NCBI GenBank assembly: GCA_031263155.1
Contig: JAISGK010000096.1
Coordinates: 1-64,000, forward strand
DNA length: 64,000 nt
Reading direction: 5' to 3'
From: Clostridiales bacterium
GTDB taxonomy: Bacteria > Bacillota > Clostridia > Lachnospirales > WQUN01
Shown: piece by piece, positions 16,213 to 24,660 of the stretch
How the letters are laid out: each line of letters begins with the position of its first letter
Position numbering within the stretch: position 1 is the stretch's first letter
Notes under the pieces: model-generated
Database searches by the model: none
What the model was told of the DNA's origin: nothing
What the model saw: the letters and a program-made list of their open reading frames with translations, nothing else
Program-made: the position numbers and the translations under genes

Positions 16213-16958
16213 GCTGCTTTGACATAAAAAACCTGAATTTATACTACGGTGATTTTCAAGCTCTTAAGGGCATAAATATGAATATCTTAAAAAATAACAT
16301 AACAGCTTTTATTGGCCCCTCGGGTTGTGGCAAAAGCACCCTGATAAAATCGCTTAACCGTATGAACGATTTAATAGAAAACTGCCGCATAACCGGAAAG
16401 GTTGAACTGTTTGGCGAGAGCATCTATGGCGATATGGACGTTAATCTGTTACGCAAGCGCGTTGGCATGGTATTTCAAAAGCCGAACCCTTTCCCCATGA
16501 GCGTGTATGACAATATCGCGTTTGGTCCCCGTACCCATGGTATAAAATCCAAGCCACAGCTTAACGAAATAGTGGAGCGTTCGCTTCAAGACGCCGCCAT
16601 TTGGGGTGAGCTAAAAGACAGGCTGGGCAAGTCCGCGCTGGGTCTTTCAGGGGGGCAGCAGCAAAGATTGTGTGTGGCGCGGGCGCTGGCTGTCGAGCCG
16701 GAGGTCTTGTTGCTGGACGAACCCACAAGCGCCCTTGACCCCATATCTACCGGCAAGATAGAGGAACTTTTGCTAACGCTTAAAAATCGCTACTCCATTA
16801 TTATCGTAACGCACAACATGCAACAGGCGACGCGCATCAGTGACTATACCGCGTTCTTTTTGCTTGGAGAGGTCATAGAATTTGGCCCGACAGAGAACCT
16901 GTTTTCCATGCCTGTAGATAAACGTACAGAGAATTATATAACAGGCAGATTCGGTTAA
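16209..16958 (+). CDS. pstB: Phosphate ABC transporter ATP-binding protein PstB
   Basis: ATPase that drives PstCA, 249 residues, full length. Walker A is GPSGCGKST (residues 36-44), the signature is [15 protein letters not shown], Walker B is [12 protein letters not shown] and the switch His is in [10 protein letters not shown]. The C-terminus YITGRFG is the normal PstB end. The gene overlaps pstA by four bases. The usual downstream phoU is absent; instead a partial mobile repeat begins three bases after the stop codon. Confidence 0.95.
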   Translation: MSCFDIKNLNLYYGDFQALKGINMNILKNNITAFIGPSGCGKSTLIKSLNRMNDLIENCRITGKVELFGESIYGDMDVNLLRKRVGMVFQKPNPFPMSVYDNIAFGPRTHGIKSKPQLNEIVERSLQDAAIWGELKDRLGKSALGLSGGQQQRLCVARALAVEPEVLLLDEPTSALDPISTGKIEELLLTLKNRYSIIIVTHNMQQATRISDYTAFFLLGEVIEFGPTENLFSMPVDKRTENYITGRFG

Positions 16959-16960
16959 TG

Positions 16961-17042
16961 GCATATGATTTCGCAGGGGCGCGCAGTCTGCTGGCGCGCC
17001 CCTGCGAACGCAAAATCGTTTTGTTAAAATGCACGTTTAGAG
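16961..17042. mobile_element. Miniature inverted-repeat element, copy B, partial
   Basis: About 82 bp that match the inner part and right end of the full element. CATATGATTTCGCAGGGGC opens the first palindrome, followed directly by the second GCGCGCC block, AAAATCGTTTTGTTAAAATG and the terminal CACGTTTAGAG. The left terminal repeat and the central spacer are missing, so it is an internally deleted or end-truncated copy. It starts three bases after the pstB stop codon, where phoU is often found in other genomes. Confidence 0.7.
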
Positions 17043-17105
17043 AACTAATTATGTGAAACCTTACATATACCCTGCCCGCTTGGCTAATGATATTAAAAAA
17101 GACGG

Positions 17106-18530
17106 ATGGGGGTTTTTCATTTGCACAAAGAGGGCAGTAGCAGACGCAAATGGTCACGCTTTGAGAAACGCCGCGTATATATAATAATCTTGGCCGCCTC
17201 AATAGTGTTAGTAACCGCGCTTAGTATGCGCGGCGCGTTTGCGTGGTTAACGGACGTTGGGCGCGTGCCGTCAGTAAAGGTTTCTACCAATTACGGCCAA
17301 ACGCTGGTATATAACGCTGCCCCTATAAACGGCGCCGCTGGGCAACTGGATGTTGTAGCTACCAATGATAGCGCTCAAACCCTGTTGCCCGGCGAGACGG
17401 GTTACGCGCGGCTCAATTTTAAAAACCTTGGCGACGGGCCTTTAGTGTTTCGCGTATCGCTAGAGGCGGACACGGATGATACGATAGATCGTTACAATGG
17501 TTTTGAGGTGTGGGATATGCAAGGGCGCATACTCGCCAACCACACGCGAATGTATGATTTGGGCTTTGCGCCGCACAGCCCCCTCGAAGGCGAGCCAGAA
17601 TACTATTATGGATTTGTGGGCCCAAAAGATGAAATATATCTAGACGCGCGTTACACGCTAAGTGTGTCGCCCATACAGTCCATTGAAAGTTTGGAGCATG
17701 GCGAATTTAATGTTCACATACGCGTGGACGCCGTGCAGGGTACAGAGATAGGCGTGAGGGACTACTTTGGTTTTACAGCCGACATTCTCGGAAACCTGAC
17801 CCCATTTACTCCAACCCCCACTGTGGCGCTCACTATTCCCAATACGCCAACGCGAAAGGCATCGCCCACAAGCAAGCCGCGACCGACGTTTACTCCTTCG
17901 CCAACGCCGATGAATCCATCTACACGTATTCCAGACGCGACTAAAACGCCACTGCCTACGAGAGGGGGAGGGACAGCGCCAATTAATACACCAACGAATA
18001 CGCCAACCAACACGCCCGTCAACACTCCAACGAATACGCCAACCAACACCCCAACCAATACACCAACGAATACGCCAACCAACACTCCGACCAACACCCC
18101 AACGCCTGTGCCCGCACTTAATTGCAACACTGACGCGCCGCCCACACCAGTTTTGTTTGGACCGGCATATACCTACCCAGGACGAATTCATCTAAGTTGG
18201 GAGGAAGTCCCCTGCGCTGACACCTACTATGTATATCTGGTTGTTGTAAACAAAAATGAGTCTCCGCCAGACGAGAGCAGATATGACCAAGTGGTGGCCG
18301 TCTCTTCAGAGTTATTTATGAATGAGGATGATGGGCCAGGATGGATTAATGTTAATTTATATAATTTTAGGAACGGACGTAACAACGTTAAGGCCGACTG
18401 CGACGACACTAATCTTATGTGGTACTTCAAGATTAAGGCTATCAACTATGCCGGCTGCCCACAATGCGGAGCCAACCCCAAAAGCAACTGGTACAGGTGG
18501 AATAATAACGTTGGCGAGGTACAGCCATAA
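17106..18530 (+). CDS. Secreted surface protein with NTPT-repeat stalk
   Basis: Protein of 474 residues exported by an uncleaved or late-cleaved N-terminal helix (VYIIILAASIVLVTALSMRGAFAWLTD); the AFAWLTD end resembles SipW-type signals of TasA/camelysin-like proteins. Residues about 48-235 form a beta-rich domain, about 240-345 a Thr/Pro/Asn-rich stalk with ten tandem N-T-P-T units, and about 350-474 a Cys-containing domain resembling a fibronectin-type fold (PGRIHLSWEEVPCADTYYVY). I do not recognise a specific family. It is monocistronic; the start ATG at 17106 has only a weak ribosome binding site. Cell-surface or matrix location is inferred. Confidence 0.65.
   Translation: MGVFHLHKEGSSRRKWSRFEKRRVYIIILAASIVLVTALSMRGAFAWLTDVGRVPSVKVSTNYGQTLVYNAAPINGAAGQLDVVATNDSAQTLLPGETGYARLNFKNLGDGPLVFRVSLEADTDDTIDRYNGFEVWDMQGRILANHTRMYDLGFAPHSPLEGEPEYYYGFVGPKDEIYLDARYTLSVSPIQSIESLEHGEFNVHIRVDAVQGTEIGVRDYFGFTADILGNLTPFTPTPTVALTIPNTPTRKASPTSKPRPTFTPSPTPMNPSTRIPDATKTPLPTRGGGTAPINTPTNTPTNTPVNTPTNTPTNTPTNTPTNTPTNTPTNTPTPVPALNCNTDAPPTPVLFGPAYTYPGRIHLSWEEVPCADTYYVYLVVVNKNESPPDESRYDQVVAVSSELFMNEDDGPGWINVNLYNFRNGRNNVKADCDDTNLMWYFKIKAINYAGCPQCGANPKSNWYRWNNNVGEVQP
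17985..18104 (+). repeat. Ten 12-bp tandem units encoding N-T-P-T
   Basis: Ten near-identical 12-base units (for example AATACGCCAACC, AACACCCCAACC) run without interruption inside the surface protein gene, starting at codon 294. One unit carries V in place of the second T. Tandem DNA of this kind can expand and contract by slippage in steps of four residues, changing stalk length without breaking the frame. Confidence 0.9.
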
Positions 18531-18580
18531 ACGCTCCCCGCGCCATGTTGCCGCACCCGATTTGTGATTGACGCGTTTAT

Positions 18581-18609
18581 AGGGGCGCGCGGTCTGACCG
18601 CGCGCCCCT
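18581..18609. repeat. Isolated GC-rich palindrome like the mobile-element core
   Basis: AGGGGCGCGCGGTC and its complement form a near-perfect hairpin with almost no loop, about 50 bases after the surface protein stop codon. It matches the internal palindrome of the mobile repeats but has no terminal repeats. No T-run follows. It may be the remains of an element, or it may act as an RNA 3'-end stabiliser. The rest of the 18531-18786 gap holds only a small hairpin (GTAGCC/GGCTAC at 18672-18688). Confidence 0.55.
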
Positions 18610-18786
18610 TCACTAATACAACCACTGTTCTCCTCCTTGAAAAATTTGATATTGTAGCTTACAATAATATTGTAGCCCCTGTGGCTACTACATGGCAATA
18701 GCAGCTCTTAATTTTATCTGCCAAAGAAGTACCAATATTAATTTATTCGCTTAACGAAATAAATCAAAAAGGCAGGTGTATCCATT

Positions 18787-20022
18787 ATGGCTTACAACTC
18801 AGCAAAGTCGCGTTACGCCGACTTGGGCATAGACACCGAACGCGCGATCGAGACACTGTCTAACAAGGCCATTTCCATTCAATGCTGGCAGGGAGACGAC
18901 GTGATCGGTTTTGACGGCGGGGGGGCGGACGGAGGCATTCAGGCTACAGGCAATTATCCTGGCAGAGCGCGCAACTTTAGAGAATTGACGGCTGATTTCA
19001 AAAAGGCGTGCGAATTGATACCCGGCAAAAAACGCGTTAATCTGCACGCGTCATATGCCGTGTTTGACGATGGCGAACACGTTGACCGCGATAAGATAGA
19101 ATATCGCCATTTTGCCCCATGGGTTACTTTCGCTCAAACACTGGGAATGGGTATTGATTTTAATCCCACATGCTTCGGTTCGCCCATGGTAAAAGACGGC
19201 CTCACTTTGTCCAGCCCTGATGAAGCGACAAGGCGGTTTTGGATACAGCATTGCGTCGCGAGCCGTAAAATAGCGGAGCAGATTGGTCAGGCATTGCGCG
19301 ACAAAGTTCTTTGCAACATTTGGATACCAGACGGTCTAAAGGACATCCCCGCCGATCGCCTGGGCCCCCGTATGCGGCTAAAGGATTCGCTGGATCAGAT
19401 TTTGGAGCAAAAATACACTCACGTTATAGATTGTGTGGAAAGCAAAGTTTTTGGTATCGGCTTAGAGAGTTACACTGTCGGCAGCAACGAGTTTTACTTG
19501 GGATATTGCAAAAACAGGCAAGGCGTCTACAATCTGATTGACAACGGACACTTTCACCCAACAGAAAATGTGGCGGATAAAATTGCTTCGCTGCTTTGTT
19601 TTTATGATTACATACCATTGCACATTACACGCTCCGTGCGCTGGGATAGCGATCATGTCGTTTTGTTTGACGACACGGTAAAAGAAATTTTTACCGAGAT
19701 AGCGCGCAATAACGCTTTGGACAAAGCGCTGATAGGGCTGGACTTTTTCGACGCTTCGATTAATCGCGTGGCCGCGTGGGTTATCGGTACGCGCAGCGCG
19801 CAAAAAGCGTTGTTGTACGCGCTGCTTATACCGCACGAACGCTTGACAGCCATGCAAAACAGTGGAGATTTTACCCAAAAGCTCACCCTTGCGGAAAATG
19901 TTAAGTTAATGCCTTTTGGCGCTGTGTGGGAAGAATACTGCGCCCGCCAAAATGTCCCCGCCGATAACGAGTGGTTCGACGCTGTGACGATCTACGAGCA
20001 GCAGGTGTTATTGGCCCGATAA
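18787..20022 (+). CDS. rhaA: L-rhamnose isomerase
   Basis: Converts L-rhamnose to L-rhamnulose in the cytoplasm using Mn2+/Zn2+. The 411 residues are close to the 419 of E. coli RhaA. Family features are the N-terminal ISIQCWQGDDVIGFDGGG... then GGIQATGNYPGRARN, the metal-site region (GIDFNPTCFGSP, CNIWIPDGLKD, NGHFHPTENVADK) and the C-terminal LIPHERLTAMQNSGDFT. AGGTG lies 9 bases before the ATG. The kinase and aldolase of the pathway and a rhamnose regulator are not adjacent; the next gene is unrelated. Confidence 0.93.
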   Translation: MAYNSAKSRYADLGIDTERAIETLSNKAISIQCWQGDDVIGFDGGGADGGIQATGNYPGRARNFRELTADFKKACELIPGKKRVNLHASYAVFDDGEHVDRDKIEYRHFAPWVTFAQTLGMGIDFNPTCFGSPMVKDGLTLSSPDEATRRFWIQHCVASRKIAEQIGQALRDKVLCNIWIPDGLKDIPADRLGPRMRLKDSLDQILEQKYTHVIDCVESKVFGIGLESYTVGSNEFYLGYCKNRQGVYNLIDNGHFHPTENVADKIASLLCFYDYIPLHITRSVRWDSDHVVLFDDTVKEIFTEIARNNALDKALIGLDFFDASINRVAAWVIGTRSAQKALLYALLIPHERLTAMQNSGDFTQKLTLAENVKLMPFGAVWEEYCARQNVPADNEWFDAVTIYEQQVLLAR

Positions 20023-20052
20023 AAATGGATAATACTGTGGGCGTGATTTTAA

Positions 20053-21270
20053 ATGACTATAAACATACCACGCGATGTGCGCGATATACTTGCCAAGCTT
20101 GAATTATACGGTCATGAGGCTTACGTAGTCGGCGGCTGCGTGCGCGACGCGCTTCAAGGCAAGCAGCCGAAAGACTGGGACATTACCTCCTCCGCCATGC
20201 CGAAGGAAGTAAAGCGTTATTTTGCCCGCACGTTTGATACGGGCATAAAACATGGCACCGTTACTGTCGTGCTCGATCACGCGAATTATGAGGTGACAAC
20301 CTACAGAACAGACGGCGTATATTCGGATATGCGTCATCCTGACACTGTCACCTTCACACGCAAGCTCGAAGACGACCTGGCGCGGCGTGACTTTACGATT
20401 AACGCCATGGCATACAATCCCGCGCGCGGGATTGTGGATCCGTTTGGCGGACAAAAAGATCTGGCGGCAAGGCTTGTGAGCTGTGTGGGCAATCCCCGTG
20501 AACGTTTTAACGAAGACGCGTTGCGCATGATGCGAGCCGCGCGCTTTGCCGGCCAGTTGAACGCTCTAATAGAAAAAAAAACTTACGACGCTATTGTCAG
20601 CACCGCGCCCAATCTATGCCATATAAGCGTGGAACGCATACGCGATGAGTTTGTAAAAATAATGATGAACAGCCCTTATTGTTTGAATATTTTAATTGAT
20701 ACAGGCTTAATTAACCACTTTCCAATGCCCGCTCCGTTGGAAGACGAGGCGCGACGCTTTGCACGTGAAATGAATTTGTCCGCGTTAAGTTTTGATGGTA
20801 ACAAGCTGCCATATAACCTGGCAGTAGCGCTCGCGGTTTTATTGCGCGGCAGAGATCGCGAAAATGCTGCCTGGTTTTTGCGCAAATGGCGGTTTGACAA
20901 TAATACGGTACGCAAGGTTTCTGCGCTTATTCACTGGTCAAAGCAAGGCATGGAAGGCGGGCCGGCAAATTTTAGACGATTTGTCGCAGGTTGTGGCAAG
21001 TGTTTGTTTAAAGAAGTTATAGCTGTTAAACTGTTAACAAGGGTTGTTGGCGAAGACAAAACAGAACGCGCTTTGCGCGAGTTTGAATTGATAATTGATC
21101 ACGGCGATTGCCTTAGCATAAAAGACCTGAAGATAGACGGACACGTATTAATGAGCATGGGGTATGTCGGGCGTGAAATAGGAGGAGCTTTATCAAAACT
21201 GCTGGATGCGGTGCTGGACGACCCAAGCCTTAATGACAGGGATAAATTAGCACAGATTTTGCAATCCTAA
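20053..21270 (+). CDS. cca: CCA tRNA nucleotidyltransferase (class II)
   Basis: Adds or repairs the 3' CCA end of tRNAs. The nucleotidyltransferase head has the GGCVRDAL loop (residues 27-34) and the metal-binding DWD at 41-43. The RRDFTINAMAYNP motif, NPRERFNEDALRMMRAARFA and the ERIRDEFVK segment define the class II enzyme. The 405-residue length is normal. It starts 30 bases after rhaA at an ATG without a clear ribosome binding site; a PEGA-domain protein gene follows after 18 bases. Poly(A) polymerase I is the alternative reading, but it is unlikely outside Proteobacteria. Confidence 0.92.
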   Translation: MTINIPRDVRDILAKLELYGHEAYVVGGCVRDALQGKQPKDWDITSSAMPKEVKRYFARTFDTGIKHGTVTVVLDHANYEVTTYRTDGVYSDMRHPDTVTFTRKLEDDLARRDFTINAMAYNPARGIVDPFGGQKDLAARLVSCVGNPRERFNEDALRMMRAARFAGQLNALIEKKTYDAIVSTAPNLCHISVERIRDEFVKIMMNSPYCLNILIDTGLINHFPMPAPLEDEARRFAREMNLSALSFDGNKLPYNLAVALAVLLRGRDRENAAWFLRKWRFDNNTVRKVSALIHWSKQGMEGGPANFRRFVAGCGKCLFKEVIAVKLLTRVVGEDKTERALREFELIIDHGDCLSIKDLKIDGHVLMSMGYVGREIGGALSKLLDAVLDDPSLNDRDKLAQILQS

Positions 21271-21288
21271 TTCATAAGAGGTGAGCGT

Positions 21289-22956
21289 ATGGATAATGGC
21301 GGTTGGGACGGCTATAACCCAAGGCATAAACGCAATAACGCGTCGGACAGCCACAACGCAAGCAGAGGGGCCGACCCCGACAGATCGCGCGATCCCGCAA
21401 ACGCGGTAGATCGCACCGAACTGCCGAAAATGAAATACCCCCCTTTTCGCGATAACCCATATGGCAAGGATAATCCATACGACACAGATGAACTTTACGA
21501 TTCCAGCGACGCTTATGACGATGACGACGATTTTGAAGACAAGTACCGCCGCGCTGGCTCAAGGGCCAAAAAGACTCCTCAAAACCTTGCGCTGTTTTAT
21601 ACTATATTGCTGGCTGTAGCCGTTATATTGTGCATGGTTATTTTTGCTACTATTTATAATTCGTTTGCATCAAAAAAGATTGACACGACCACAAGCAACT
21701 CCAGCGCGTCGGACGCGGCACTGCCCAACGCCTCATTTGTCGCCGCCGCTGACAGACAAAACGCCACAGGCGCGATTGTTTCCATCGATGTGGCCAACGG
21801 ACTGGTCGACGCGCTTAACGTTAGCAGCGGCGCAAGCTACAAGCTTGAAATTACTTCTACGTCTGTGCTTAAGGATAAATCTGGAGCAAGTTTATTGATC
21901 ACAGAGTTTAATCTTGGCGAAATAATTGAGGTGGAATATAACAAACTTAACAACCAAATCATTGAAATGAGCAAGAGCGCCACAGCGTGGATTGTGCGTG
22001 ACCGCAGCAAGGTAGAGTTTGAAACCATGACCAACATAATAAGGGTAGACAACGACGTTTATAATTATAACGACAACCTTATTACATTTTACGAAGGCAA
22101 GAATTTTTCGCCCTCTATTATAGAACCCATTGATGTGCTTACCATTTCGGGCGTGGCCACACAAGCGTGGTCTGTGATTTTGGAAAAAGGGCACGGCACC
22201 ATAATGCTAAGTGAAACAGACGGCATAGTAAACGGCGTAATAGAAGTAGACAATGACGTCTATACATCCCTCTCATCAAACGAACCCATTTACCTAACAG
22301 AGGGCAGCCATAAAATTGTCGCGCGCGGCGACAATATCGATCCTTTCACAAAAGAAATAACTGTGAAACCCAACGAGACAGAGTACATCAGTCTTGGCGA
22401 CGCGGAGATAAAAATGTGTTTGCTCAACGTTGTACCTAATGTTACAGACTACAGGCTAATAATAGATAACGAACAACGAACCCCCGGCGAGCCGATCGAA
22501 TTGCCCTATGGCTCTCACCTTGTACGCGTGGAAAAGGATGGTTATACCCCTGCCGAGCGAACTGTAGAGCTTAAGGAATTTACGCAAACTGTAGACATGA
22601 ACCTAAACCCCGTGCTTAGGCTGGGTAAAATTGTGGTAAACAGCCGCCCGGAGGGCTGCAAAGTTTTTGTAGACAGCGCATATGTTGGCGACACACCCAT
22701 AAGCATTAGCAGCGAATTGGGCTTGCATACTCTAATGTTGAGCAAGGACGGCTACAACTCATTCTCCATGACCATTAGCGTAGACAGAACCGATCCGCCA
22801 TACAATCAATATAACCTTGAGCTTACGCCGACGCAGCCAACGTACAACCCGGGCGACTGGGGTTACTGGCCGGGATGGGGCGGCAGTGCAACCGAAAGCG
22901 TAGAGCCGGAACCGTCGCAAAGCGAGCCATGGTATAGCACGGAGCAATTTCGATGA
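21289..22956 (+). CDS. PEGA-domain membrane protein
   Basis: Protein of 555 residues. A polar, Asp/Arg-rich cytoplasmic N-terminus (about 1-98) precedes one membrane helix (LALFYTILLAVAVILCMVIFATIY). The extracellular part starts with a beta-rich domain, then has three PEGA-type repeats (around YLTEGSHKIVARGD, LPYGSHLVRVEKDGYTPAER and VVNSRPEGCKVFVDSAYVGDTP). The C-terminus is rich in Trp, Gly, Pro and Glu. PEGA domains are found in cell-surface proteins of Gram-positive bacteria; the function here is unknown. AAGAGGTGAG precedes the ATG, and the gene follows cca by 18 bases. Confidence 0.7.
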   Translation: MDNGGWDGYNPRHKRNNASDSHNASRGADPDRSRDPANAVDRTELPKMKYPPFRDNPYGKDNPYDTDELYDSSDAYDDDDDFEDKYRRAGSRAKKTPQNLALFYTILLAVAVILCMVIFATIYNSFASKKIDTTTSNSSASDAALPNASFVAAADRQNATGAIVSIDVANGLVDALNVSSGASYKLEITSTSVLKDKSGASLLITEFNLGEIIEVEYNKLNNQIIEMSKSATAWIVRDRSKVEFETMTNIIRVDNDVYNYNDNLITFYEGKNFSPSIIEPIDVLTISGVATQAWSVILEKGHGTIMLSETDGIVNGVIEVDNDVYTSLSSNEPIYLTEGSHKIVARGDNIDPFTKEITVKPNETEYISLGDAEIKMCLLNVVPNVTDYRLIIDNEQRTPGEPIELPYGSHLVRVEKDGYTPAERTVELKEFTQTVDMNLNPVLRLGKIVVNSRPEGCKVFVDSAYVGDTPISISSELGLHTLMLSKDGYNSFSMTISVDRTDPPYNQYNLELTPTQPTYNPGDWGYWPGWGGSATESVEPEPSQSEPWYSTEQFR

Positions 22957-23037
22957 TTTTTGGGATGATTAAACAAGTCATATATTGGTTGCCTGGTGTA
23001 TAAAATAATACAAGAACAATAACGAGAGGCGACCATT

Positions 23038-23205
23038 ATGGCATATTATTATCAAACACTACGCGACATACCCATGGCGTTTAAACGCTACAGACACGCC
23101 GACCTTGCCGTTGGCGACACAACGGCGCAAAATGTAAAGTCGGCAGATATGCTTTTCATTCTGTTTCTATTCTTTATGGTAAGGGATGAACCTTATTTTG
23201 CCTAA
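23038..23205 (+). CDS. Small hydrophobic protein (55 codons)
   Basis: The ATG at 23038 lies 8 bases after GAGAGG and opens a 55-codon frame. The first half is polar (AYYYQTLRDIPMAFKRYRHA), and the second half ends in a membrane-like stretch (MLFILFLFFMV) followed by RDEPYFA. The TAA stop (23203-23205) lies inside the terminal repeat of mobile element copy C. The present C-terminus was therefore set by the insertion, and the original protein may have been longer. I do not recognise it. Confidence 0.5.
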   Translation: MAYYYQTLRDIPMAFKRYRHADLAVGDTTAQNVKSADMLFILFLFFMVRDEPYFA

Positions 23206-23414
23206 ACGTGCGTTTTCACAAAAGGATTTTGATCTCGTAGGGGCGCGCAGTGCGCGCCCGCGCGTCCTCTCGGCAATCGCCCGGTTATTCGAAATTGGTG
23301 TGAGTCCTTGGCAATCGCCCGGTTACCACACGGGCGCGCACTGCGCGCCCCTACGAGATCATACCCACTGACCGTTGCGTACTCATACCAAATTTGGAAA
23401 ACGCACATTTAGAG
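23200..23414. mobile_element. Miniature inverted-repeat element, copy C
   Basis: Full-length copy of about 215 bp in the opposite orientation to copy A. The CTAAACGTGCGTTTTCACAA end is on the left, and the GGTATGAG...AAATTTGGAAAACGCACATTTAGAG end is on the right. Both palindromes (GGGGCGCGC-AGT-GCGCGCCC and GGGCGCGC-ACT-GCGCGCCCC) are intact and enclose a spacer with two copies of GGCAATCGCCCGGTTA. A clear target duplication is not visible (only CTTATT is shared by the flanks). It ends 7 bases before the -35 box of the partner-switching operon. Confidence 0.8.
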
Positions 23415-23421
23415 GTACTTA

Positions 23422-23449
23422 TTGTAAATTTTTTGCAATGGTGTATACT
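23422..23449 (+). promoter_or_regulatory. Promoter of the partner-switching operon
   Basis: TTGTAA (23422-23427) and TATACT (23444-23449), spaced 16 bases, resemble a sigma-A promoter. The start point would fall near 23456, just before AGGAGG at 23464, so the leader is very short. The -35 box begins 7 bases beyond the right end of mobile element copy C, so sequence upstream of -35 is now element DNA. Confidence 0.55.
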
Positions 23450-23478
23450 AATAAAAACCGATGAGGAGGCAGATAGCA

Positions 23479-23808
23479 TTGGATTACACAATCGACGCAA
23501 AATTTGATGATTCACGAAAGTGTTGGGCCGTAGCCATTACTGGCGAGGTAGACATTTTTAACGCGCAAGATATGAAAAAGTCGCTCACCGAGCTTATAAA
23601 CGATAAAAACACCGACATGGTGATCGATTGCAAATTGCTGGATTATATCGACTCTACCGCGCTTGGCGCGTTGGTTGGCGTGCTCAAAAATGTTCGCAGC
23701 TACGGCGGTACCATGTACTTGCGCGGCGTAAAGCCTAGCCTGGCAAAACTGTTCCATATAACAAAACTTGACAAGGTGTTTGAGATAGAAGGTGAAACCG
23801 GTGAGTAG
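23479..23808 (+). CDS. STAS-domain anti-sigma factor antagonist
   Basis: Protein of 109 residues with the STAS fold of SpoIIAA/RsbV: DYTIDAKF...WAVAITGEVDIFNAQDMKKSL, then MVIDCKLLDYIDSTALGALVGVLKNVRSYGG. The Ser in YIDSTALG is at the position phosphorylated by the partner kinase in this family. The start is the TTG at 23479, because AGGAGG (23464-23469) lies 9 bases before it; an upstream in-frame ATG at 23461 overlaps that site. It is the first gene of a four-gene partner-switching operon and overlaps the next gene by 8 bases. Confidence 0.85.
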   Translation: MDYTIDAKFDDSRKCWAVAITGEVDIFNAQDMKKSLTELINDKNTDMVIDCKLLDYIDSTALGALVGVLKNVRSYGGTMYLRGVKPSLAKLFHITKLDKVFEIEGETGE

Positions 23809-24190
23809 CGAGGAATGTATTCAACTGTCCCTGCCTCTTAATTCGGCTTATGTAAGCGCCGCTCGGCTTACCTCGTCTTCTGTGGCCAATCGTCTTAGGT
23901 TCGATACCGATGAGATAGAGGACATAAAGGCTGCGGTTTCAGAATCGTGTACTTATATAATCAAAAGTCAGTGTGACCAGGCGGAAAATTTTGTCGTGCG
24001 CTTCTACACCAGTGTGGATTTGCTCAAAGTGGAGATACGCGCGGCAGGATGCCAAAACATTGATAATGACGAAATGAGCTTAACGGTTATTAAGGCGCTA
24101 ATGGATGATGTTACCATCAAAAAAGTGAATAATGAAACCACCATAACCATGACAAAATATCACCAGAGTAACAGGTTTACCATCGAATAA
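23801..24190 (+). CDS. GHKL-type anti-sigma-like protein lacking ATP-binding motifs
   Basis: Protein of about 129 residues laid out like SpoIIAB/RsbW: an N-terminal strand with LPLNSAYVSAARLTSSSVANRL, an acidic helix (DEIEDIKAAVSESCTYII) and C-terminal strands. The catalytic parts of the family are missing. The N-box has Ser-Cys-Thr where Asn is expected, and no DxGxG or G-rich lid is found (VEIRAAGCQNIDNDEMS occupies that place). It is probably a non-kinase partner. The GTG at 23801 is preferred after AAGGTGA; GTG 23792 is an in-frame alternative. It lies between the STAS gene and an intact ATPase gene. Confidence 0.65.
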   Translation: MSSEECIQLSLPLNSAYVSAARLTSSSVANRLRFDTDEIEDIKAAVSESCTYIIKSQCDQAENFVVRFYTSVDLLKVEIRAAGCQNIDNDEMSLTVIKALMDDVTIKKVNNETTITMTKYHQSNRFTIE

Positions 24191-24222
24191 ATCTTAACGG
24201 GCGCTTCCTTACGATCGAATTC

Positions 24223-24660
24223 TTGCACGAAAGGGGTGCGATTACGCAAAAATTTCTAATCCATTTTGCCAGCGACGCTTCTTCTGTAAGAACGGTCGTA
24301 AAAAACGCTCTGGTTTTTTTGCGTGCCGCTTATCCCTCGCTCTCACCCGACGAACTGATAGAGTTTAAGCTTGTATTTTCAGAGCTGTTGCACAACGCGG
24401 TTGTTCACGGTAATGGAAACGACAGGCTTAAAAATGTTAAATTCGAAATAGAGCTAAATGGCGACACAGTACTTGCGTGCGTCGCCGACGAAGGCAGCGG
24501 ATTTAATTATAAAGGCGTTATTGATAAGTTTGATTGCGACGACATATTTAGCGAAAGCGGCAGGGGTATTATGCTGGCATACAAGCTGACAGACAAATTA
24601 TTTTTCGACATGCCGGGCAATGTTATCCACTTTCGCAAAAGGGTGACATTCCGTGGATAA
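24223..24660 (+). CDS. RsbW/SpoIIAB-like serine kinase (HATPase_c_2)
   Basis: Protein of up to 145 residues with a complete GHKL ATPase core: N-box ELLHNAVVHGNGN, G1 box VADEGSGF, and lid/G2 box SESGRGIMLAYKL. Members of this group phosphorylate a STAS protein and sequester a sigma factor or another effector. The start is uncertain. A TTG at 24223 has no ribosome binding site, while AAAGGGG (24230-24236) points to an ATT at 24241 giving a normal N-terminus (TQKFLIHFASD). The gene overlaps the phosphatase gene by 8 bases. No sigma factor is adjacent. Confidence 0.8.
   Translation: MHERGAITQKFLIHFASDASSVRTVVKNALVFLRAAYPSLSPDELIEFKLVFSELLHNAVVHGNGNDRLKNVKFEIELNGDTVLACVADEGSGFNYKGVIDKFDCDDIFSESGRGIMLAYKLTDKLFFDMPGNVIHFRKRVTFRG

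Noticed and set aside
17985-18104. Regular short repeats considered as a CRISPR array
   Set aside because: The units are 12 bp with no spacers and encode an in-frame N-T-P-T protein stalk.
17658-18191. Long minus-strand frames rich in Trp/Arg or Gly/Val opposite the surface protein gene
   Set aside because: They are the complement of the 12-bp tandem units and show no ribosome binding site or family signal.
18581-18609. GC-rich hairpin considered as an intrinsic terminator
   Set aside because: No T-run follows, and the sequence matches the mobile-element core.
18787-20022. Rhamnose-utilisation operon around rhaA
   Set aside because: No kinase, aldolase, mutarotase or regulator of the pathway is adjacent; the neighbours are a surface protein and cca.
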